This document shows, in pieces, positions 10,017-21,433 of a stretch of 64,000 bases of DNA. The notes under the pieces are model-generated. The model was not told where the DNA came from and did no database searches. It saw nothing but the letters and a program-made list of their open reading frames with translations. The stretch comes from Plantago ovata (Eukaryota; Streptophyta; Magnoliopsida; Lamiales; Plantaginaceae): assembly GCA_028274465.1 (NCBI GenBank), contig CM051456.1:92552753-92616752 (forward strand), in the 5' to 3' direction. Every line of letters starts with the position of its first letter. Position 1 is the first letter of the stretch. The position numbers were made by a program, and so were the translations under genes.

Positions 10017-11556
10017 CGAACCTTTGCTTGTCCTCAAGCAACTAAGCTAGACTCTAATGCAAAAAACAATGCAACACAAAAAATGGAGTCTCATGCCAAA
10101 TGAAATGAACTAATCTATCGAATCTATCAAAAAACATATGAACAAAAACCATACAAATCATAACATGAATATAGGTTGAAGAATGCCTCGATTGACTCAT
10201 ACACATCCACATAAGCACTTATGTCAAGATAAGATAGTCTCTCGTAACATTCTCTACCTGGACCTAGTCATCGACGACGTAATGAAACATGTTAGAATAC
10301 GAATGGTTGTCCCGTGCCTATGAAACTGAGGACTTACTACTCTTCACCAAGTTAAGACTTTTCCTCAAAGAGGTCGAACCAATACTGGCTCTCATCAAAC
10401 GACGGAGGGTTCCCTAAAAAAGATAACACTCCCCTATTCTACCCATCTCTCAATCAAAGTCTTAAGCTATTCACCACTTCCTGAATGGCAGGACGAAGGT
10501 GGTCTAGAACAGATGACACTCAAACAAAAAAGAAAAGATAGAAAATTACAACACGATTACGAACATTACAAGAATTGGAAAATGAGACACAATACTTTGC
10601 TAAACTGCTTTTTGGCTTTCTATTTTTGGACCTTTCCTTTCTTTTTTGGGGTCTTTTCTTTTTTTTTTCTCTTTCTTTTTTTCTTTTCCAGTTTTTTTCT
10701 TTTTTTCTGGAATTTTTCTTTCTCTTTTTTTCCGATTTTTTAGCCAACAGTAGCACAACGAAAGAGAAACAAAATGACTCACAACCGACTTCCCCAAACC
10801 TATTCGAAAGAATAGGTTGGAGTACAAAATTTACGAAAAAGGAAAACTGACAACACAAAATTGGAAAACAAAAAACAAGTCTAATGATAGCGTAACCCCC
10901 TCCCAAAACCTATTCGGAAGAATAGGTTGCAAACAAAGGATCACACAACCTCACACTACCTCCTTCCTAGGCATTTAGCAATCTCAAAGCAAGGTGAAGA
11001 ATTGTTGCCTCTTAGGTACATAATTACTCGGGAAAACAACCATAAGACCCTAACATGCATCATCCTATTATAAAGGCCTTCGTGAACCGCAGTAGAGAAA
11101 ACACCACTAAGTGATGTCGAGACTACCAAGCTTAACTAAGTTCAATACATAAATGTGACAAGTCAAGCGAGAAAAACTTCAAACAAATTCATAGAGATGA
11201 AGCATATGATTAATGGCATAATTAGTTAATCTACCCAATAAAAAAGTTCAAAAAATTTGGCAATAAACTCCACACAAAACATGCAAGACTATCCTAGGAT
11301 GAATGTGGTGAATGCAACCTAAAAACTAAGAAAGCAGTAAACGTGCTAATGCAAATGCAAAGGAAAAAACAAGATACCAATCAACACAAAGCCAAACAAT
11401 ACTTAACATCACGGTTCACATCCCATCCCCCTTATGAAACTTAAGCTAGTCCCTAGCAAAAGAGAATGAGTAATAAGAAGTGATACTAGATGTTACCGAA
11501 CGGTTTGGCCTCGGTTGGCTGAGAGTGGACATGTGAAAAGACTAGTTATCGGGATT
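10017..11556 (-). other. 3' non-coding region of B
   Basis: About 1.5 kb with no credible gene. It holds a 120-bp pyrimidine-rich tract at about 10618-10742 (purine-rich on the element strand), two conserved hairpins at 10797-10818 and 10907-10928, and otherwise AT-rich sequence colinear with 40431-42001 of D. ORFs in the pyrimidine tract are low-complexity artefacts. Confidence 0.8.
10797..10928 (-). repeat. Twin 22-nt hairpins, B copy
   Basis: Two stem-loops with the same 9-bp stem, AACCTATTC paired with GAATAGGTT, and a 4-nt loop (TTTC and TTCC on the element strand), at 10797-10818 and 10907-10928. D has the same pair at 41065-41086 and 41181-41202, beside the same low-complexity purine tract. 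Confidence 0.85.
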
Positions 11557-12878
11557 TTAATCCCCATAATAGTCCTTCCACATGTCAGACAGGAGATCAT
11601 TGGACTGCTGTAGAGCCTCCTGTTGCTGACGGATGAGCTGTTGTTGCTCCCACCTTGCTTGCCTATCCTCTCGGCGATGCTCCTCAAATATCTCCCAATC
11701 GCGGTTGCGCTGGGCAATGTGCCCGTCGAGGTCTTGTCGCATTCCTTGGACAGAAGTGGTCAAGGCTGCAACACTAGCATCAACTCTACCGAAACGGTCA
11801 TCGAGGTAGGCCCGAAAATCAGAGAAGTCAATACCTCTAGACCCATGTGGTGCTCGAGGCGGTGCATGTGGTGCTCTATGGACAAAAGGAATATCCAGGA
11901 TAGGGGCTCGGCCATCATCAGCTTCCATAGCATCCTCATAATCGTTTTCATTATCTGAATCGGTCGGTTGGAAGGGTGCTTCCACATCAGCAGCGGCAGC
12001 CGTGGGGTTCTTCATTTGATACCTAGCAAGCTGCACATCAATAGTCGAAGGTGAAAGGGCAGCGACCTCGCAATCCCCCTCATCAATGTCCTCGACCCCG
12101 TAATATTTGCAGTAGGCAGTGATGAAGCTCGGAAAGATGAAGGGCTTCTTCTTCTTTTCCCAGTGGCGCTCATACTCTTCATACATGATGTGACCGATGT
12201 TGATTCGATGCTTGCCTATCAAGCAGTAGAGGAGCTCGGCGTAATTTGGCTGTATCCAAATGTCATTCTTTCTAGGGATCAAGTTGAAGATGCAGAATTT
12301 CATCATCACCTTAGCCTCGATGCTAAGGTCACTCTGATGGATCCGTGCAGGTTGTGCTCCGGTTTCTAGATACCTGTACTCCCTGTTGCAGATCACATCC
12401 GTAATGTCACTTCCTATCCCCCTAGAGGCCCTTGAATACTCGTAGGCATGGATCATTCCTCTGAACTCCCGTTGCCCAAAATGGATGAATGAAGAAATTG
12501 AGTCTGGCGTCCATGGTACAATTAGGCCTCGAACTAGTACCCCCTCATTTTCCTCAAGATCAGTGAATCCAGCGTAGAACTCTTGGAGGTGGCTCATGTC
12601 GTACCCCTTGAATCTGTTTGAAGTATACCATCCCCAATTTCTTTTCGTCGCCAATCGGGAGAGCGTCCTGTACCCTGCCATTTGAGCTACTTCATCCGTA
12701 ATATCTATCCGCCTGTCTGGTATGATCGATCTCCCACCTTGGGCTCCGCTTCGAGCGTTTGTCGGACATCTATTGCAGCTAGAGACAACTCGTACATGTC
12801 GTGAGAAGGTTGGGAGATTGATGCTACCCCCTTTCCCTTCTTGCTCGAGTCAGCTTTCTTTGATCCTCGTGGAGCCAT
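11557..12878 (-). pseudogene. Athila-like accessory protein (Transposase_32/PMD-like), one frameshift
   Basis: Minus-strand gene of about 440 codons starting MAPRGSKKAD at 12878, five bases inside its second exon. The first 58 codons run in one frame to 12705; the rest, beginning near MAGYRTLSR (12681), is in another, so one frameshift lies around 12705-12740. The central domain (QEFYAGFTDL, VRGLIVPWTP, then LLYCLIGKHRINIGHIMYEE) fits the 'putative plant transposon protein' family. An Asp/Glu-rich stretch and a Gln/Arg-rich coiled coil follow, the latter ending at the C-terminus. It has no DDE or RT motif. The basic head suggests nuclear action; the biochemical role is unknown. D retains only its first codons and acidic tail. 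Confidence 0.75.
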
Positions 12879-12883
12879 GATTC

Positions 12884-13423
12884 CTACAAACAACAATTAG
12901 TATCTTGTATGACACAAAATAGACTTATGCATATGCAAATGTACGAGCGAACAAACGAGCGATATCTACAACAATCGAACTCCTCAAAAACCCATTGTCT
13001 AGTCAAGCTACTTCATCATGCAACAAATCAATGTAACTACTACATGCACATATCACATTATGCTCTTGCTAGACACAAATGCCTTGAATCATAAGGCTCA
13101 ATTCATACCATAGTAACAAAAAATCCAACATCATAAATCCTCAACTTCATCAATCATGCATTCTCCCATTACACCCATCATTATCATATCAACAAACACA
13201 AGTTTAAACATGGAATGAAAGTAAAAGATACATTGCATAACAAGATATAGTCATCTAATAGCAAAATTCTCAAACCAACAAACCAAGCCTAATTGAACAT
13301 GTAATTGATAGTGAATAACGTTTCTAATCACACAAAACATCAACCCATACATCATATAAGCTTAATTGAAGCATAAATCAAAAAAACCCCATATTTGAAA
13401 AATTAGGGTTCATGTGAGATTAC
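12884..13423 (-). other. Probable leader intron of the accessory gene (B)
   Basis: On the minus strand a donor TTGAG|GTAATC at 13424/13423 and an acceptor TTTGTAG|GAATC at 12884/12883 enclose 540 nt, AT-rich, with AACCCTAAT close to the donor. In D the same donor and acceptor positions enclose 542 nt (39077-39618). Conservation of both sites and of the length supports a real intron placed just before the start codon. Confidence 0.6.
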
Positions 13424-14010
13424 CTCAAATCCGAAGATTGAATGAACTAGGAAGAAATTTGTTCGGATGAAAAGAAAAGAGCACGTAACGGGCTTCGATT
13501 GAAGCTAAAGAACACACAATTTGATAGAGTAATGATGATTTTATGAAGGTTTGAAGATATTTTGAAAATTGGGGAATTTTTTGGAGTAAGATGAAGGAGA
13601 TGAAGAAAAATGAAGAATTTGGGGGGAAAGCCCCGTTTTTCATCTACTGGAAACGTGGGGCGAGTCGCCCCGTGCGGGGCGAATCGCCTTGCACGTCCGG
13701 AGAGCGTGGAGCTCTCTAGACTTGTGGGGCGATTCGCCCCCCACCTCCTGAGGTGGGGAGACAAAACTTTCAAAGAAATCCGGTTTTTAAGTCCCCGAAA
13801 ACCATTTTACTCATAAAACCACTCGAAAAAGCTCACTCAAACACAAACAAAAGCACATACGACACAGAGACGAACAAATTCACATATGAAAAGCAAATTG
13901 TTCAAGTATGAATGCATGCAAAAAAGCAGTAAAAAAAAACGATAAAAACTTCGGGTTGCCTCCCGGATAGTGCCATTGTTTATAGTCTTTGACTTGACTC
14001 CTTCTTGCGC
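13424..14010 (-). other. Spacer and probable 5' leader of the accessory gene (B)
   Basis: No supported gene. It includes a second cluster of GGGGCGANTCGCCCC palindromes at about 13660-13745, a pyrimidine-rich leader-like stretch near 13450-13620 on the minus strand, and, close to gag, a GGGAGGCAACCC motif at 13955-13967. D is colinear (38521-39076). Confidence 0.6.
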
Positions 14011-15526
14011 CTAGCTCTTCTTCTTGAGGGTACTAGACTTCCCCTTCATGGATCTTCTCCTCATGCCACGAACCTGTGAATAAGAATGAACATAGACAGC
14101 AAGACCACAGTAGTTAATAGTGTGAGAAGCATCGAAGTGCTCAGGTGGATCAGATATGGCTCGCATAACATGTCGCTTGCCATCCACCTCAATGGTGCAA
14201 GTCCTTCGGTAGATGTCTATCACGGAGCGTAGTTTATTCAAGAACGTTCGCCCCAAGAGAACGACATCCCCCATCCCAGGTGTAGACGCCGACATAACTA
14301 CAAAATTGGTGTATACAGAAGCTTCACCAATCTTGACCAATACATTCTTCACAACTCCTTCGGGTCTCACAAAGGATCCATCCGCCAATTGCACAATAGC
14401 CTTATGCTCAGATAGTTTTCCAAGGCTACTCTTCTCGAACACATTCATAGGGAGCACATTAGAGTAGGATCCGTGTCCAGTGTGGCACGGATATCTTCAA
14501 GTTCACCAATCCCGACCTTAACATCGAAACTTTGAGGGAGTGGCTCGGGATCCTCTTGCTCCTCTTCACTCTCATCAGTGCCAAGGTCCTTCTCTTCTTC
14601 CTTGGCTAGTGGAGGTTCTTCATTCTTGCAACACTCGCACTTAGCAACCTTCTTGATGGTGATTTCGACAGGTAGATCACCCACCAAGGTAATGGACATC
14701 GACTTCTCAGTGTTGCTAGGCAGCTTGCCTTGCTCCCTACTTGCTCCTCGGTTGATCAACTCTTGCATCTTTTGATGGGCAAGCCTAGTGCTCTCTTCCA
14801 ATCGATCAAGCCTCGCCCTAGTCTTCTCAGAATCTTCTTCATAATGTTTGAGAAAAATTTGGGTGTGATCAACCATCTTTTGCAAGTTCTCCATCAGTTG
14901 AGCCGACTTCGACTTCGGTTGCTCTTTCGGAGCGGGGTTTTCGCAGTGGTCATTACCATAGTTAAGCCTACTACGGTCTTGGTTAGGTCCATAAGTTTGG
15001 CTAGTCGGTGCATATCCTTGATTCTTTCGGAACCCTCTTCTCCAAAATCCTCCTCGAGGATTCCTACCATCTTGTCCGTAGCTAGCTTCTTGAGTACCAA
15101 ATTCAGTAGCAAAGGCTTCCTCTTCGCCTCCTTGAACCCAGTTGCCATCATCATATGCGAGCTCCGATCTACACATATGAGCCCCATGCCCATAGTTCTT
15201 GCATATTCGGCAAACTTCGTTCGAAACAGATTTTCCAGTGGCGCTCTTGAGGACTTGCTTCAATTCGTTAGTAAAGCACTCGAATTGATCCCCATTCCCC
15301 CTATACATAGGGGCTTCTTGAGTAGGTGGAGCTTCAGGTCCACGTCTCCTAACCATCGCTCTTGGGTCCTTGAAGTGCGAACCCTTAGCAAGCCTTTCGA
15401 AAACTGCCCAGACGGCTTCCGCGGTTTCCTCCCAAATATTGCCACGGCATTGGAAGTCCACCACTTGTTGGTTCTCGAAGGTTAGTCCATTGTAGAAGTG
15501 TTGGACTAGGTCAGAAAGCTCAAAAC
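14011..15526 (-). pseudogene. gag: Athila-like gag-protease of B, 3' part
   Basis: Continuation of the gag gene interrupted by C. It covers the end of the capsid region (HFYNGLTFENQQ), a CCHC knuckle (CRICKNYGHGAHMC) at about 15180-15225, a coiled-coil linker (about 14750-14900), and a retroviral-type aspartic protease. In the protease the D-T-G-S active site is hit by a one-base loss from the GGG at about 14471-14475, which shifts the frame in the catalytic triplet. The downstream protease body (QLADGSFVRPEG, LLGRTFL) is open at 14011-14457. The gene ends with a basic tail (KGKSSTLKKKS). It would form particles and cleave Gag; it is defective here. Confidence 0.88.
15522..15526 (+). other. 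Target site duplication of C (left copy)
   Basis: AAAAC, repeated exactly at 25565-25569. It lies within B's gag gene. Confidence 0.93.
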
Positions 15527-17620
15527 TGATAGTGTATATGTCCTAGAGACAGTCCTTACTAAGGGCATGGTGCCCTTGTAGAGGACATATATGTACTATT
15601 ACACAGGTCAACGTAATATAATATATGTTTGTTTCATTTTTACTGTTGAGTATTGCTTTCATATTTATATTACACCAGGCTGCAGCATGTCATATCTATA
15701 TTGCTGTCTGTATAGATACTGAACATGTCCCCTCGGATAGATGACCGATCACACAGTTAGTGGGAGCTATGTGAGTTATCATCTATCCCAAACTCTCCCT
15801 ACTCGTGGTACATCTCGGATGTGGGGGTCTGAATGAACCTGACAAGACTAGTATGCGTGGAGGTTATACTTGTTGGAGCAAGTGTGAGCCGATCCCACGG
15901 CCACGGAACGGGTTGTTGGACAATCAAGGAACGTTCCCATAACTGCGCATAGTTGTTCGAAGAAGCTTTATCGAACAATGGAAGTACCCACCGGACACTC
16001 CCATCGATGTATACTCTACACCGATTGTGTCTATGGGAACCGGTGAGTTGTCAAAGTGATGCTATTCGTCCTTTGTACTTACAGGACTTTATCATCACAT
16101 TTGTTGCTCCATATCCTTGGTGGACCCGTCGATGTCAGCTCTGAATAAGCAGTTGACCTAAGACACGATCCAGGATTATGGCTAAATACAAATGGGGGTG
16201 ATAAGTGATTCTGTGAAGGATTCATCTCTCAAGTGTAGCACAGGAGAGCACTGCTCGTAGTCTGCATAGTTGTGTTGGTAAAGTCACTGGCCAGTGCAAA
16301 TGATATATTATGATGGTCATAAGTATATCTTAACCAAACAACTCCCTGAGACGCCCGTGGATGTATTATTGGGATAGACACTTCATCGATCCTAGATACA
16401 TCCGAGCAAGTCAGATGAAGGGACGTTACCATCGCCGCGTTGAGCGCAACAGACTTCGCAACGAAAGGGTTAGCTTTGAGAAACCTCTCAAACGTCCTCG
16501 TGTATTAATACTGCAAATGGAACCGTCTAGGAATTCCATGTTGCCTAGTCTAGGACTTGCTTAATACGGTGAGGCCCTATGGGTCACACTATGTGGTGAT
16601 TCAGCCTATCAGAATATCCTTGAAGATGGAATCGCAATTAATTTGGAATTAATTGTGATAGATGGATTATAATTGATTTGGAATTAATTATAATAATTGG
16701 TGGCTCAATTAATGATTTGGAATTATTAATTGAATTGGCTAATTAATTGTATTTTATGTAAATACAATTAAAGATTATATTTTGGAAATATAATGGAGGT
16801 TTGATAGTAAAGGATATGTTAATTTAGAATTAACATATGCACTTGGGCAAAATCTACTTGGAGTTTGGATTGCCTTAGAAATATATGTGGGTCCCAAAAG
16901 TGGGACCCACGTCCCGTAGGACAGGCGCGCGCGCGCATGGTAGAATAGGGGAAGGAGTTCGACTCCTTCCTCTATTAGAAGTTCAAGGGATAAGTTAGAT
17001 TTTCCTGATTGAGTTTTGATTTGATTGGGAATGAATCTAGACTTGATATTGGTTTCCTTGTGCGATAAGAATTAGATTCTTATTCCTTTACGAAGTCTAA
17101 TAGCTTATGCTTTAGGCTTCTATAGACTACTATATATAGTAGACTATTGGAGAGAGTTTTACATACAAGTTTGTACACGGTTACATGCGATTTGATCACA
17201 ATCTTCCTACCCAGTTTTCTTAGAGAAAATAAAAACTCTCCCCTCCTCTCCTTAAGCCACGCGCGCGCACACCGCCACCGGAGGGAATTGCCGCCCCGTC
17301 TTCTTGGTCACATAAAGAATAGCATTCTTCCGATAGGCTGTTCATCCGTGGATACCAAGGTTGAGGTTCTAGGAGCTGGGAACTAACTCTTATTGTCTTG
17401 CAGATATACAGAGTATTGTAGATATCTTCGACTTCGACGAAGGAGAAGATACACCGGAATATTACGAAGACTTGGAAGCTGCTTTGGAAGTAAGGTTAGT
17501 ATTCTAATTGACGTGTTTATATATATACGACATATGCATACTCAATTAACCGGTATGTTAAGAAAATTTTTAAAATTCCGCTGCGTACCCTAGGGGTAAC
17601 TCTGACCATATTTTCTTACA
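15527..17620 (+). repeat. 5' LTR of C
   Basis: 2094 bp. It carries a TATA-like palindrome ACTATATATAGT at about 17129-17140, a (GC)n/CGCGCG tract near 16926, and a run of related AATTAATT-type words at 16636-16800. It keeps 61 bp at 16548-16608 that the 3' LTR has lost between two GCCTA repeats. Confidence 0.95.
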
Positions 17621-17621
17621 G

Positions 17622-17633
17622 TGGTATCAGAGC
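17622..17633 (+). other. Primer binding site of C
   Basis: TGGTATCAGAGC begins one base after the 5' LTR, the initiator-Met tRNA type. Confidence 0.92.
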
Positions 17634-18589
17634 GAGGTTAATTGATTACGTATATACGTATATATATTGTATGATTTTGTAGATATGTGGATGGAATTGA
17701 TTCTATGATAAATTCGATTTTCAAAAGTTTTGTTTTTTATATAAATTTAGAATTTATATTTTTCAAAAAAAAAAATAAAATTTAAATATATATATTGACC
17801 GGCCGCCTGCGTGACGCAGGCGGCGGGGGCCGGCGTGCCGCCGGCGCCGCAGGCGCCCGGCGCCTGGCGCCGGGCGCCCGCATGCCGCGGGCACCCGGGT
17901 GCCTGCGGGACGCAGGCAGCCGCGCCTGCGCCCGTGCGCCTGGGGCGCCGGGCGCCTGCACCCGAGGCACCGGTGCCCGCGTGCCGCGGGCGCCGGTCGC
18001 CCGGGTCCGCGCCGCCGGTACCCGCGTGCCACGGGCGCCGGGCGCCCGGGGCCGCGGGCACCGGGGGGGCGGGACTAGGTCCCGTCCCACGTTTTCAAAA
18101 AAAATAAAATTATATATATTTTCGGGTTGGACCCAAAATCGAATTGTGAAAGTTTTGAGGATTGAATTTTATATTTGGAATATAAATATGATTTAATTGT
18201 AATTGTTTTAAACTAGAGGCGTTAAATTTAATTAGTATAAAGTTAAAGGGCTTATTTGTAATTTATCAATTTATTGTTTATTGCAAATTAGTCCTTCTAC
18301 TTTTGAATTTTAGATTTAACACCTCTAAGGTTTTTAAAATTACAATTAAGTCCTTCGGGTTTTCGAAAATTGCTACTTGGTCAATAGAATTTTCGAATGT
18401 TCAATCTAGTCCAAATTTTCAATTATTTCATAGAGATTATAAGTATGGGATTATAATTTTCATAATGAAATTATGAAGTCATTTGTCATCCACATAGGCT
18501 ACTACTTGTTTCATATGCTCAATATGCTATTGTTTGACAATGCATGTTTAAATACCATGTTTTACATTCCGTTCGACCGCTATGCATGC

Positions 18590-18742
18590 GAGGGTAGGCG
18601 GCGCCCTCTTATATGTCGGACCGCATATTTATGTATGGGTAGGCGGCACCCATTATATGCTTGACCGCGTTTAGAACTAGAATGGATAGGCGGCATCCAT
18701 TACGTGTAGACCGTTCATGCATGATGGGTAGGCGGCGCCCTT
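18590..18742 (+). repeat. Four-copy hairpin array in the leader of C
   Basis: Hairpins at 18590-18608, 18635-18653, 18682-18700 and 18724-18742 all share the loop AGGCGGC. Stems are GAGGGT/GCCCTC, ATGGGT/ACCCAT, ATGGAT/ATCCAT and ATGGGT/GCCCTT, so the second and third differ by a compensated base pair. Copies recur every 42-47 nt, with GACCG between them. Confidence 0.85.
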
Positions 18743-18806
18743 ATTTGTTTGTAGATGACTGATAACAACCCTCAAGCTACAAGCCCCAACCAATATAAGT
18801 ACGGAA

Positions 18807-18811
<5 letters not shown>

Positions 18812-18862
<51 letters not shown>
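18812..18862. repeat. (TA)n microsatellite
   Basis: About 50 bp of uninterrupted alternating TA in the leader of C. Confidence 0.98.
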
Positions 18863-18866
<4 letters not shown>

Positions 18867-19352
18867 TTCTGAGATGCTTTCCATAGGGTGCTTTAATTTT
18901 GAACTTTCATTGCGTTTTCTTGTATTGGCGACCTCGTCTTACAAGACTCGCAGTAATCGTCAAATTAGAGTAAGCCTATGGTTATGACTTACTGCATATT
19001 GTATCTAGCGACCTCGATAGGTGCAATATGTAGGGCATCGGGTTAAATTAGATTTAACAACCAAGAGTTGCGTGACGCAATTGGATAGCCTTACTAGTCC
19101 TACCGGTCATATTATGCTATGCGACCAGCCCCCGTTGGAGTATGGCATAATATGGATTTGGATCTTGGCCACTACGGTAACTTGTTGGACATTGCCCGTA
19201 TGTTTGTTGTGGGGGCAAGCATATGTGAAAATAGTGGGAGCTAAACAGCTAAAGGACCTTGTTGTTTAGTTATGTTGACTGTGTATTTAAAAATAATATT
19301 TCAATAGTTGATTTATTATTTTCGTTCTATATTATTTCTCCTGGAAACCGAA

Positions 19353-20308
19353 ATGGCGAGAATCTCGCTCCGTGCTGTCTTAGAGAAGCAAATTTTGACC
19401 GAACCAAACTTCCTAGATTGGACCAGGAATATATGTTTGGTGCTGAGGTACGAAAGGATTGAGTACGTCTTGGACGAGGCTAATCCCGTGTGTCCCGAGA
19501 ATCAGACTGCCGATAAAGTTGTTGATTTGGAATCAAGCCAACAAGGCAAGGTCTGATAAGCATCATAAGGATGCTAGATCCGCACAGTGTATTATGCTGG
19601 CGGCAATGAGCAATGAGCTGCAGAGGCAACATGAAAGCATGTTGCCGTATGAGATGTTGAAACATCTTGAGTCGGTCTTTAAGACGACAACTAGAAGTGT
19701 TGAATTTGATTTGATCAAAGAGATACACAGATGCAAGCTCAATGAAGGAGGGAACATGTCTGAACATGTTCTCAAGATGAGAATAAGATCATGGTGATCT
19801 TTGTCCTTCAATCATTGCCGAGTTCGTATTCGCAGTTCATCATTAATTACACGATGAATGCGAAAGACGTTACACTGCCTGAACTTCATAATCTGCTGAA
19901 GACATATGATCAAACTCTTCCTAAGAAGGAAAAGTCGATCATGCTTGTTGGGCAACCGTCTAACCCAAACCCGAGAAACAAAGGTGCTAAGGGTAAGGGA
20001 AATTCGGGAGCCAAGGCTAAACACTTCGAGTGATAAGCCTAAGCGTCTGAACCAGAAAAGGAAGTTCAAGAAGGAACGGTACACACAGATGAATGTCTTT
20101 TTGTAAGCAGAAAGGGCATTGGAAGAATGGTTGTCCTAAACTAAGGGCAGATCAAGCTAAGAAGCCGCCGGCTTCTAGCTCAGGTATGTTTGTTATTGAA
20201 ATGGACATGACTACTTTTGACTCCAATGGTTGGGTATTAGATACAGCCTGTGGCTCGCACATTTATAATAATGTGCAAGGGGCCATTGAACACAGGCTAG
20301 TCAAGTAA
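19353..20308 (+). pseudogene. gag: Copia C gag and protease start, frameshifted
   Basis: It starts at ATG 19353 (MARISLRAVLEKQ). The capsid domain is recognisable through NELQRQHESM and LPELHNLLKTYDQ, then a CCHC knuckle (CKQKGHWKNGC) near 20105-20135, then protease residues WVLDTACGSH near 20230-20260. The usual D-[TS]-G triad reads D-T-A here, so the protease would probably be inactive even without the frameshifts. Frame changes lie near 19550 and 19790, and stops at about 20031 and 20306 further split it. The product would be the particle protein of C. Confidence 0.85.
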
Positions 20309-21433
20309 GGTGAAATCAACTTGCATGTTGGGAACGACAATCCAGCTGAAGCCAAACGCGTTGGACGCTGGAAAATAGATTTACCTTCAGGACAATGTTT
20401 GGAACTTGATAGCGTTTATTTTGTTCCATCCATTGTCAGAAATATTATTTCCATTCCATTGTTGGACAATTTGGGTTTTTCCTAATACTTGTTATTTTTC
20501 ATTAAATGACCAGTATTATGGAAAGGCTCGCTTAGTGAATGGTTTATATATTTTGCAAAGTAGTCTACTTTTATTTCATATACATAACAAACAACCGTCT
20601 TCAAGTAGGAAGAATAATCCATCATATCTATGACATTGTTGGCTAGGCCATATCAATGAAACACGGATTCAAAGACTAAGGAAGTTGGACTACTTAGAAC
20701 CATTTGATTTCGAATCATATGGTACATGTGAATCTTGTGTTAAGGGTAAGATGACGAACAAGCCTTTTGTTGGACAAGGTGTTCGTGCCACTCGCTGCTT
20801 AGAGCTCATACATACCGATGTATGTGGACCGTTTAAAGTCCATGCGCGTGGGGGTTATCGTTACTTCGTTACCTTTACTGACGATTTCTCAAGGTATGGA
20901 TATATCTTTCTTATGAAGCATAAATCCGAGACCTTTGGGAAATTCAAGGAGTTTAGGAATGAGGTCGAGAATGAATTGAACCTAAGGATAGTCACTCTTC
21001 GATCGGATCGAGGAGGTGAATACCTTAGTGAAGAATTTATCGATTACTTGAAGGAAAATGGTATCCAATCGCAATGGACTCCTCCTGGAACACCACAGTT
21101 AAACGGTGTGTCTGAGAGGAGGAATCGAACCCTGTTAGACATGGTAAGATCAATGATTGGATTCTCGACTCTTCCAAAGTATCTGTGGGATATGCATTAC
21201 AAACTGCAATCTACATTCTGAACCGTGTACCATCTAAATCAGTGGAGAAAACTCCTTATGAGTTATGGAAGGGAAAGAAGCCTTCGTTAGGCTATCTTAG
21301 ACCATGGGGCTGTCCTGCGATAGTCAAGCTGATGCTCACTGATAAGTTAGATGCCAAGGGTGTCAAAGTATATTTCATAGGCTAACCTCGTCAGACGAGA
21401 GGCTATGAATTCTATCATGCTGAAGATCACAAG
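20309..21433 (+). pseudogene. pol: Copia C protease end and integrase, frameshifted
   Basis: Protease remnants (VPSIVRNIISIP) are followed by the integrase zinc region (GHINETR...CESCVKGKM) at about 20635-20755 and the catalytic core. The catalytic Asp is near 20815 (HTDVCGPF), the second near 21003 (RSDRGGEY) and the Glu near 21113 (GVSERRNR). A frameshift near 21190-21200 separates the core from the C-terminal part (NRVPSKSVEKTPYELW), and a TAA lies at about 21383-21385. It would integrate the cDNA of C. Confidence 0.88.

Larger units (their letters stand above)
17634..19352 (+). other. Leader of C, with a GC-rich island
   Basis: About 1.7 kb between primer site and gag without a supported gene. 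17798-18090 is extremely GC- and CpG-rich, built from iterations of GCGCC/GGCGCC words, in otherwise AT-rich DNA. Long open frames on both strands there are composition artefacts. Downstream are a hairpin array (18590-18742) and a TA microsatellite (18812-18862). Retroelement leaders normally carry packaging and dimerisation signals. Confidence 0.75.

Noticed and set aside
10513..10906. Phe-rich and Lys-rich open frames around the pyrimidine tract (and 41129-41487 in D)
   Set aside because: Low-complexity artefacts of a homopurine/homopyrimidine tract; not conserved as protein between B and D.
16361..16564. Open frames in the LTRs of C (also 24361-24591, 15953-16144, 23953-24144)
   Set aside because: Present in LTRs only because the two LTRs are copies; no protein features.
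17747..18196. Overlapping open frames of about 90-133 codons on both strands, rich in Ala/Pro/Gly/Arg
   Set aside because: Every frame is open because the DNA is extremely GC-rich; no domain, no start context, non-coding leader of a retroelement.
18590..18742. CRISPR-like regular repeats
   Set aside because: Only four units, palindromic with diverged stems, inside a plant retrotransposon leader; no spacers or Cas context.
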